A DNA stretch of 50,933 nucleotides from JAJDFU01 sp964595955 (GTDB taxonomy: Bacteria > Bacteroidota > Bacteroidia > Chitinophagales > Saprospiraceae): NCBI GenBank assembly GCA_964595955.1, contig CAZQSF010000017.1:1-50933 (forward strand), read 5' to 3'. The position numbers and the translations under genes are program-made. The notes beneath the pieces are model-generated. The model searched no databases, was not told the origin of the DNA, and saw only the letters and a list, made by a program, of their open reading frames with translations. Positions 31,917-38,752 of the stretch are shown one piece after another. Every line of letters starts with the position of its first letter. Position 1 is the first letter of the stretch.

Positions 31917-33359
31917 ATGAAGCAATTCGTCCTTTTCCTCGTGCCCTTTTTTCTCCTGGCCTGCAATGCCTCTTCCGATTCCCAGACCGCTTCCCGTTCC
32001 GGCGCCGAGCGCGAGTTGGAGTCGCCCGATATCCTCGTCACCCTGTCGGGCGCGCCCACAGGCACTGCTTATCTGATCGGCTTTTTCGGCGACCAGCGCT
32101 TTCGGGCTGATTCTGCTCAGGTAAATGCAGGCGGTCAGATTCGCTTTCAGCGGGCAGAGCCCTACGATCCCGGCTTGTATTACCTGTTGTTGCGAGGAAC
32201 AGGTGGGCTTCAGATCCTGATTGATGCGGATCAGACTTTCGAGTTGAAAACCTCGGTGCAGGATATGGTGGGGCAGATGCAGGTGAAGGGGAGCCAGGAC
32301 AACGAACTTTTGTACGAAAACCTGAAATTCGAGGAAGCTTTTAACCCTCGCTTTCGCAAGGTGGCTCAGGAGCTGAAAGGACTTTCGCCGGGCGATCCCC
32401 GTTACGAAGGCCTGAAAAATCAGCAGGAACAGTTGCTGGCCGAACGAAGCGCCCACCTGGAAAAGCTGTTTCAGGCTCATCCCAACACCTTGTTCACCCG
32501 GTTCAAAAAAGCGGGGCAGAACCCGGAATTGCGCGAGGTGCGCGGTCCGGACGGTCAGCTGGACACCAAGGCCCAATTGGCCCTCTTCCGGCAGGAGTTT
32601 TGGCAGGATGTGGATTTCGACGACGAGCGCCTTCTTCACACGCCGGTCATCGCCAACAAACTCGAGCGCTACATCACGGAGCTTACGCCTCAGCATCCGG
32701 ATTCCATTTACCGGTCGGCCAGTGGCCTCATCGACCAGGTACTGGACAAGCCCGAGTACTTCAAGTTTTTTGCCAACTGGATCGTACTTCACTACGAGCC
32801 GGCCAAGACTTCCCTCATGGATCCCGAAGCGGTGTACGTCCGCATGATCCAGGAGTACTTTACCCCCGAGCGGGCCTTCTGGTCGGATGCCTCCCAGGTA
32901 CAGGCCCTGCAAATGCGGGCAGATGAGATGGCGGCCAGTCTGGTAGGCAAAAAAGGCCCCGATGTGGTGTCTACCAATCCCGATGGTGAAGCGAGGTCCA
33001 TTTACGAGATCGATGCGCCTTATGTGGTGGTATTTATGTACAATCCGGAGTGCGAACACTGCATTGAGCAAACGCCCAAGCTCAAGCGCTTTTACCAGGA
33101 ATGGAAAAGCAAGGGGGTAGAGGTTTTTGCCATAGCCATCGATACGGATGAGAGCAAGTGGAAAACCTTTATTCGCCAAAACCAACTCAACTGGATCAAC
33201 GTATTCGATTCCACCAATCGCTCCATCTACAAAAAGTACTTTGTGGATGTCACGCCGGAAATCTACGTGCTCAATCCCGATCGAACGATCATAGCCAAGA
33301 ACCTGAAAGTGTTTCAGATCGAAGAGGTCATCCGGCGGGATCAGGCGAAACGGGGGTGA
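31917..33359 (+). CDS. Thioredoxin-fold (TlpA/DUF5106-like) lipoprotein
   Basis: A 480-residue lipoprotein, lipobox LLAC with Cys16, thus anchored in the periplasm or outer membrane. Residues about 38-125 form a beta-rich DUF4369-like domain (ILVTLSGAPTGTAYLIGFFG and on). A helical middle (about 130-330, rich in Gln/Glu/Arg, like DUF5106) follows. A thioredoxin domain comes last, with CEHC at 379-382 (MYNPECEHCIEQTPKLKRFY) and the cis-Pro segment DVTPEIYVLNPD. This arrangement is common in Bacteroidota and is thought to act in thiol-disulfide exchange or cytochrome c maturation. The exact partner is unknown. It is a single gene between the tRNA region and the convergent ABC operon. Confidence 0.9.
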   Translation: MKQFVLFLVPFFLLACNASSDSQTASRSGAERELESPDILVTLSGAPTGTAYLIGFFGDQRFRADSAQVNAGGQIRFQRAEPYDPGLYYLLLRGTGGLQILIDADQTFELKTSVQDMVGQMQVKGSQDNELLYENLKFEEAFNPRFRKVAQELKGLSPGDPRYEGLKNQQEQLLAERSAHLEKLFQAHPNTLFTRFKKAGQNPELREVRGPDGQLDTKAQLALFRQEFWQDVDFDDERLLHTPVIANKLERYITELTPQHPDSIYRSASGLIDQVLDKPEYFKFFANWIVLHYEPAKTSLMDPEAVYVRMIQEYFTPERAFWSDASQVQALQMRADEMAASLVGKKGPDVVSTNPDGEARSIYEIDAPYVVVFMYNPECEHCIEQTPKLKRFYQEWKSKGVEVFAIAIDTDESKWKTFIRQNQLNWINVFDSTNRSIYKKYFVDVTPEIYVLNPDRTIIAKNLKVFQIEEVIRRDQAKRG

Positions 33360-33491
33360 GTCCTGCCGGATTACGCCTGAGTATGCTCGTAAAACCCGGG
33401 ACGAAGCATCGCAAAAAGTTGAGCTCCAAAATCTTCCAATTCGCCAGTCCAGCGGGCGGAATAGGTCTTGGACTTTCCGGGTGGAACGCCC

Positions 33492-34274
33492 TCAAACCTC
33501 TCTTCGGGCGATGTTTCCGTATCCGATGGCGGTAAACAAAAAGAAGTAGAGGAGGCTCATCCAAAGGTGAAGGCCGAGCCCGCCGTAAATGGGCACCTCC
33601 AGGGTGTCGTTCACCACGGGCATGTAAAACAGGGGAATACTATACCAAAAAAAGGGACTTCCTTCCCACATGGGCGAGAGCAGGGCGCTGAGTACGAAAC
33701 CCAGAATCCCGATGGTGAGCGGTACGATGAAATGGCGAAAACGCCAGCTCAGCCAGTGGTGGAATGCCAGCAAACCCAGGATCGCCAGGACCGTTTGAAA
33801 AGCCAACCAGGCGATCAGGTCGAGCGGAGGACCAGCCGTCAGCAGCTCCTTTTCCGGAGCCAATATTCCGATCAGCCCACCGCTGAGCAACATGCCGAGA
33901 ATGAAAAGAAGGTGTGCACAGGCAAAATGGAGCAAGGTGTACAGTTGCTTGCTCCAGTACAACTGCCACCGGCTAACGGGCAGGGTGAGCATATTACTCC
34001 AGCTGTCGGTGCGGTGCTCCTGGAAATTGATCAGGCTGGTCAGAATGATCACATAGAGCGGGAGCATCATGAAGGCAATGCCGTTGTAAAAGAGCAGGAT
34101 GAACTCCCGCCATGGATTTTCGAACTGAATGGGCGTGCCCTGTACGGGCCCGTACAGGTAAAACAAGGAAAAGAGCAACACATTGGCCAGGGTGCCGATA
34201 AGCGAAAGCCAGGTGGCAAAGGATCGCCTTCCCTTCAAAATTTCGGCTTTCAGGCATAACCAAAGTGTGCGCAT
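33492..34274 (-). CDS. ABC-2 type transporter permease
   Basis: A 260-residue integral membrane protein with six hydrophobic segments (for example FATWLSLIGTLANVLLFSLF, ILLFYNGIAFMMLPLYVIIL, LLFILGMLLSGGLIGILA). The pattern, with ENPWREFILLF before the second helix and SWSNMLTLPVSRWQLYWSKQ after it, is typical of ABC-2 permeases of bacitracin/lantibiotic-immunity type exporters. Its ATG overlaps the stop of the ATPase gene by one base (TAATG), so the two are translationally coupled. The exported substrate is unknown. It is the last gene of the minus-strand run; no clear T-tailed terminator follows in 33360-33491. Confidence 0.92.
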   Translation of the reverse strand: MRTLWLCLKAEILKGRRSFATWLSLIGTLANVLLFSLFYLYGPVQGTPIQFENPWREFILLFYNGIAFMMLPLYVIILTSLINFQEHRTDSWSNMLTLPVSRWQLYWSKQLYTLLHFACAHLLFILGMLLSGGLIGILAPEKELLTAGPPLDLIAWLAFQTVLAILGLLAFHHWLSWRFRHFIVPLTIGILGFVLSALLSPMWEGSPFFWYSIPLFYMPVVNDTLEVPIYGGLGLHLWMSLLYFFLFTAIGYGNIARREV

Positions 34275-35182
34275 TATCCTTGGGGCTTGAAGAGTTCGAG
34301 AAAAGACTCCTCCAGTTTGCGTTCCTGGATGGTGATCTGGTAAACCGGAATTTGCCGGCTTCGCAGCGCATCGATCAGCTCGGGTATTTCCGCCCGCTCC
34401 TGCAGCTGAATCAGGAACCGTCCGCCGGGGCGTGCTTCGTGAGGCAGAGCTAGCGGCAGGGCGTTCAGATTTTTCGGCAGCTCGATCAGGACCTGGATGC
34501 CTGCTTCTCGCTTGCGCTGCAACAGAGCTTCCATAGGGCCTTGAAACAAGAGTTGCCCCTCGTTCAAAACCCCCAGATGGGTACAGGTCTGTTCGACCTC
34601 ACTCAACAGGTGGCTGGACAATACCACCGTGCGGTTTTGCTGAAGGTCCAGAATGAGGCGGCGAATTTCGGCTATGCCCTGAGGATCCAGGCCGTTGGTG
34701 GGTTCGTCCAGAAAGAGCAATTCCGGATCGGGCAACAAGGCCAGCGCGATGCCCAGGCGCTGCTTCATCCCGGTGGAATAGGCCCGAACGCGCTTGTGGG
34801 CATGGGGCATCATGCCCGTGGTGTCCAGTACCCGCTGAATGCGTTGAGCAGGTAGCCTCCGGTAGGTGGCATAGACCTGGAGGTTCTCGTAGCCGGTAAG
34901 GTGGGGGTAGAGTTTGGGCTCTTCCACCAACACGCCCAGTCGGCGATACACCTTTTGCTTGCCCCGCTTCAGATGGGTGCCCAACAACCAGACTTCTCCC
35001 CTGCTGGGCCGCAATAGACCCAGCAACAATTTCATTAGGGTAGACTTGCCAGCCCCATTCGGTCCCAGCAGTCCGAAGCAGCTTCCCGAGGGCACCTCCA
35101 GGCCGATGTGTTCAAAGAGGGGCTCCCGCCTGTAGAAGCGGTAGGAAAGGTTTCGGGTCTGTATGGCAGCGGACGCAGGCAT
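34274..35182 (-). CDS. ABC transporter ATP-binding protein (BcrA/CcmA-like exporter family)
   Basis: A 302-residue ATPase powering the ABC-2 permease encoded next. Walker A is GLLGPNGAGKSTLMKLLLGL (about 38-57), the signature is RAYSTGMKQRLGIALAL, Walker B is LLFLDEPTNGLD, and the switch His lies in TVVLSSHLLSEVEQ. The C-terminal 80 residues form an accessory domain (VLIELPKNLNALPLALPHEA and on) found in the drug and peptide exporter ATPases. The start codon lies 25 bp downstream of the Clp-like AAA+ gene's stop, so all three genes are probably one transcript. A role in export, resistance or envelope maintenance is inferred. Confidence 0.95.
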   Translation of the reverse strand: MPASAAIQTRNLSYRFYRREPLFEHIGLEVPSGSCFGLLGPNGAGKSTLMKLLLGLLRPSRGEVWLLGTHLKRGKQKVYRRLGVLVEEPKLYPHLTGYENLQVYATYRRLPAQRIQRVLDTTGMMPHAHKRVRAYSTGMKQRLGIALALLPDPELLFLDEPTNGLDPQGIAEIRRLILDLQQNRTVVLSSHLLSEVEQTCTHLGVLNEGQLLFQGPMEALLQRKREAGIQVLIELPKNLNALPLALPHEARPGGRFLIQLQERAEIPELIDALRSRQIPVYQITIQERKLEESFLELFKPQG

Positions 35183-35207
35183 GTACGGGGTTTATTCATC
35201 AATGCGA

Positions 35208-37502
35208 TCAATCCGGGCTCCGGGCCGCTCCTTCCGCAGCGCGCTGCCGAATATGCAGGTTCCTGTTCTCGTCCAGACCCAGATCCAGATCGGCATGCTG
35301 GACTCCGGCATGATCCACCAGCCAGACGGAGAGTGGCGTGACGATTTTTTCCTCGATGGTGCGCTGAAGCGGGCGCGCACCCAGGTCTTCATCAAAACCC
35401 AGTTCGCTCACCCAGGCGACCAGTTCTTCCTGAAAGTGAGCGGTCAGGCGCCGCAGGCGAAGCCCGTCGCGTTGATTCAGGTCGAGCAGCTCCTTGTGCG
35501 CGATGCGCTGCAGGTCTTCGGGCCGGAGGGGGTGGAAGAATACGAAATCGTCGATTCGATTGATGAACTCCGGACGAAAGTGCTTGCGCAGGGCCGCGTG
35601 GTATCGGCTGTGGTGGTCTGGCTGGTTTTGGTAGCCGATGCTGCGCACGTGGGTTGCCCCGAGGTTGGTGGTCATGATGATGATGGAATTGCGAAAATGC
35701 GCCACCCGGCCAAAGGCGTCCATCAGCCGGCCTTCGTCCAATATGTTGAGCAGTGTGTCGAATACGGGGCGGGCTGCTTTTTCGATCTCGTCCAGCAAAA
35801 TTACCGAGAAAGGGCGCTCTCGTACCTGGCGGGCCAAGCTGCCCTTGCCGGGGTCGCGTTCACTTCCGATCAGGCGGTCGATGTCTCCGGCATGTTGAAA
35901 CTCGCTCATGTCCAGGCGGATCAGGGGAGCTTGATCCTTGCCTTCGCGGCCGAAAAAGAAGTCGGCCACGGCTTTGGCGCTGGCGGTCTTACCCACCCCG
36001 GTGGGGCCTGCGAAAACCAGGGAGGTAATGGGTTTATAGGGGTTGTTGAGCCCCACTTTAAAAATCTTTATCACCTCGCTGAGCCGGTCCACTACCTCTT
36101 CCTGACCGATGATTCGGCTCTGAAAAAAGCGGGTAATCTCGGATTGATCCAGATGGAGGTCATCGCGCAGAAAGAGTTCCGGTAAACCGGTTTGGGCTAC
36201 AAACTGGCGGATGATGTGGAGGGGCAGTACGCGTTGGCGTTCCTCTTGCTGGGCCTGACGGATGCTCGTTTCGAGGAAATGCATGATTTTTCCCGGAAAT
36301 TGCTCATAGGGCATGTAGCGGTCCAGGAGCCGCATGGCTTCTTCCCGGGCCGGCAGGGTGAGCTGGATATTCTGGTTCTGGCGAATAAAACTCGCATACC
36401 GGTCCAGCAGGTCGCGCAAGGCCTTTTGGCTGAGGCCGTCCAACTGGAAAACGCGGAACAGAGAAGCGAATTCGGGCAGGCGTTGCTGTATGCGATCCCA
36501 TTGCTCAGGCGTAGCTTCGGCCAGAAGCCTGACCTGCCCGTTCTTAATGAAGTGCATGAGGTAGGCTCCCAGGCTATTTTCGGGTTCGGAACTTCCCGCA
36601 TTGAGGGTCTCATTGAGGTCGTTTAGCCAGAGCATTCCCCGGACCTGCTGGAGTTCGTCGACCAATTGATCGCATTTCGCCTGCCATTCGCCCAGGTATT
36701 TGCTGCTGGCTACAATGCGCCGGGGGTCGATCCGCCAGCAAGGCAGGGCGCGGCCTTCCTTTTTATCCGGTTGAGCCTGTTTGAGCGCCTGACGCAGGAC
36801 CCTGGTTTTTCCCACCCCCGAATCGCCGAGGATGACCAGGGGGTCTTTCAATCGCTGCAGCTGTGCGCTTAGTTGATTCACTTCCCCCTCCCGCTGCCAC
36901 ACGAACGGAGCTTGCAGTGGTTTGAGCGCTTCGGGCTCAGGTGTACCGGTCTGATCCAAAAAAGGGGTGTGGGCATGGGGGGCAACTCCTTTCCCTTTCG
37001 ATTTCTTTTTTTTCTTGATGTGCAGGTTCTCCAGGAGAGGCTCCTTCATGAGCAGAAGCTGATGGAGCCGGTCCGGTCTCCAATCGCCCAGCTCCAGCTC
37101 GATCTGCCGGGCGAGGTAGCCTTCCAATTCCTCCCAATTTGGGCCTTGGTATTCCAGGGGAGAGATCCAGGGCATATAGGCGCCCCATCCTCCGGAATTG
37201 GCCGGACCATATACGACAGGCACGCGCAAGGGGATGGCATAGGGATATGGCTGAATGCCATCGGATTGATAGAGGGCGGGCTTCACCGATACCTCCATGA
37301 GCCGGAGGTTGGCTTCCTTCAAGTCGGAGGCCTCGGGCAGCAGGAGATTCCGGTCTTGGCCGGAGAGGTTCTTTTGGAGGGTTTTTCGCACCTGTTCGGG
37401 AGACTTGCCGGCCGCCTGTACATCCTGATCGTGCACCAGGTACCCCACCCACAGGTCGGCCTGCACGGGAAAGATCAGTATGGGGAATAGATCCTTGCTC
37501 AT
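35208..37502 (-). CDS. Divergent Clp/Hsp100 double AAA+ ATPase with HicB-like N-terminal repeats
   Basis: A 764-residue protein from the ATG at 37500-37502 (a TTG five codons upstream is possible). Residues 1-50 and 90-140 look like two HicB-type modules (second: VPVVYGPANSGGWGAYMPWI, then EELEGYLARQIELEL). A Lys-rich linker KKKKKSKGKG lies at 163-172. AAA+ 1 has Walker A GDSGVGKT 226-233 and the pore segment KYLGEW 268-273, but Walker B reads MLWLNDL (Asn-Asp in place of Asp-Glu). AAA+ 2 has Walker A GPTGVGKT 499-506, Walker B VILLDEIEKA, Arg finger EFINRID and sensor 2 GARPL, but the pore-loop GYVG is replaced by SERDPGKG. No ClpB-type coiled-coil M domain is present. SIGYQ at 621 sits where ClpA has its ClpP-binding IGL loop. 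Function unknown. Confidence 0.85.
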   Translation of the reverse strand: MSKDLFPILIFPVQADLWVGYLVHDQDVQAAGKSPEQVRKTLQKNLSGQDRNLLLPEASDLKEANLRLMEVSVKPALYQSDGIQPYPYAIPLRVPVVYGPANSGGWGAYMPWISPLEYQGPNWEELEGYLARQIELELGDWRPDRLHQLLLMKEPLLENLHIKKKKKSKGKGVAPHAHTPFLDQTGTPEPEALKPLQAPFVWQREGEVNQLSAQLQRLKDPLVILGDSGVGKTRVLRQALKQAQPDKKEGRALPCWRIDPRRIVASSKYLGEWQAKCDQLVDELQQVRGMLWLNDLNETLNAGSSEPENSLGAYLMHFIKNGQVRLLAEATPEQWDRIQQRLPEFASLFRVFQLDGLSQKALRDLLDRYASFIRQNQNIQLTLPAREEAMRLLDRYMPYEQFPGKIMHFLETSIRQAQQEERQRVLPLHIIRQFVAQTGLPELFLRDDLHLDQSEITRFFQSRIIGQEEVVDRLSEVIKIFKVGLNNPYKPITSLVFAGPTGVGKTASAKAVADFFFGREGKDQAPLIRLDMSEFQHAGDIDRLIGSERDPGKGSLARQVRERPFSVILLDEIEKAARPVFDTLLNILDEGRLMDAFGRVAHFRNSIIIMTTNLGATHVRSIGYQNQPDHHSRYHAALRKHFRPEFINRIDDFVFFHPLRPEDLQRIAHKELLDLNQRDGLRLRRLTAHFQEELVAWVSELGFDEDLGARPLQRTIEEKIVTPLSVWLVDHAGVQHADLDLGLDENRNLHIRQRAAEGAARSPD

Positions 37503-37533
37503 AGGCTGGAGGCTCAAATTACGAATTCGCGCT

Positions 37534-38712
37534 CTAATCTACATACAGCGCGAGTCCCTTGAGGTAGGCGCCCTCCGGGTGGTGAAGGCTCACGGGATGA
37601 TCGGGAGCCTGACTGAGCCGGTGCATGACGCGGATCTGCCGCCCGGCCTCCAGGGCGGCAGCCACCAGGGTGTTGTAGAACAGTTTCTCATCCACGACCT
37701 GTGAGCAGGAGAAGGTAAAGAGGATACCGCCGGGGGCCAGGCGCTTGAGGGCCATGGCATTCAGCCGCTTGTAGCCCTGTACGGCCTGGTGCCGCTTGCC
37801 CTGGGTTTTGGCGAAGGCCGGAGGGTCCACAACCATCAGTTCGTACTCGCTGGTATGGTGGCGCAGGAAGTGCAAAACCTCTTCGGCATAGCCGTGGTGT
37901 CTGGGCGCCTTGCCCATGTTGAGGGCTACGTTCTTTTCGGCCCATTCGATCGCCCTGGCGGAAACGTCTACCGAATCCACCTGACGGGCCCCGGCCGCCA
38001 GCGCATAAACGGAGAAGCCGCCCGAGTAAGCAAAAGCATTCAATACCTTTTTGCCGGCAGCGTAGCGGGTCAAGAGCTGTCGATTTTCTCTTTGATCCAG
38101 GAAGAATCCGGTTTTTTGCCCTTCTTCCCAGTCGACGAGAAACTGATGGCCGTTCTCCCGAACGGCCCCCTGTACGGACGAGCCAAAGAGGTAGGAATTG
38201 GCCACCGTTTCGGCATATCGGGCAGGGAGGCTTTCCCGGCTCTTGTCGAAGATGGCCTGCAGGCGGTCGCCAAAGACCGAGCGCAAGGCCATGGCCAGGG
38301 CTTCGCGCTCCCGGTGCATGCCGATGCTGTGGCATTGCATGACGGCCACCGGGCCGTACAGATCGACGATTAGCCCGGGCAGGCCGTCTCCTTCGGCGTG
38401 CACCAGCCGGTAAGCATTCGTTTTGGGGTCGGCATCCAGCCCCAACTGCCTGCGATAGGCGTGGGCGGCTTCCAACTTTCGGGTCCAAAGGCCGTCGCCC
38501 ACTTCTTCGGGCGAAAAGGAGAACAGGCGAACTTTTATGCTACCGTCCTGGTAGTGGCCAATACCCAAGACCCGGCCCCGGCTGTCCTGTACCTCCACCA
38601 CTTCCCCGTCCTGAATACCGGCATCCATCGACTGGATTGCTCCGGAAAACACCCAGGGGTGAAACCGGAGCACAGGGGCCTCCTTGCCGGCCTTGAGTGC
38701 GATCTTTTTCAT
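37534..38712 (-). CDS. rlmI: Class I SAM-dependent rRNA cytosine methyltransferase, RlmI type
   Basis: Methylates a cytosine at C5 in 23S rRNA (E. coli RlmI acts on C1962). The 392 residues start at the ATG at 38710-38712. The N-terminal 75 residues form a PUA domain (FHPWVFSGAIQSMDAGIQDG, then VLGIGHYQDGSIKVRLF). The Rossmann part shows KTGFFLDQRENRQLL, the SAM motif VLNAFAYSGGFSVYALAAGA, SVDVSARAIEWAEKNVALNM, and motif IV MVVDPPAFAK. The expected RlmI cysteine is in TFSCSQVV. It lies 40 bp after lon and 31 bp before the Clp-like gene. The family is clear; the exact target base is inherited from the family. Confidence 0.92.
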   Translation of the reverse strand: MKKIALKAGKEAPVLRFHPWVFSGAIQSMDAGIQDGEVVEVQDSRGRVLGIGHYQDGSIKVRLFSFSPEEVGDGLWTRKLEAAHAYRRQLGLDADPKTNAYRLVHAEGDGLPGLIVDLYGPVAVMQCHSIGMHREREALAMALRSVFGDRLQAIFDKSRESLPARYAETVANSYLFGSSVQGAVRENGHQFLVDWEEGQKTGFFLDQRENRQLLTRYAAGKKVLNAFAYSGGFSVYALAAGARQVDSVDVSARAIEWAEKNVALNMGKAPRHHGYAEEVLHFLRHHTSEYELMVVDPPAFAKTQGKRHQAVQGYKRLNAMALKRLAPGGILFTFSCSQVVDEKLFYNTLVAAALEAGRQIRVMHRLSQAPDHPVSLHHPEGAYLKGLALYVD

Positions 38713-38752
38713 AGCGGGCAAAATAGGGAAAAGGAAAATTCCGGTCTTCGGA

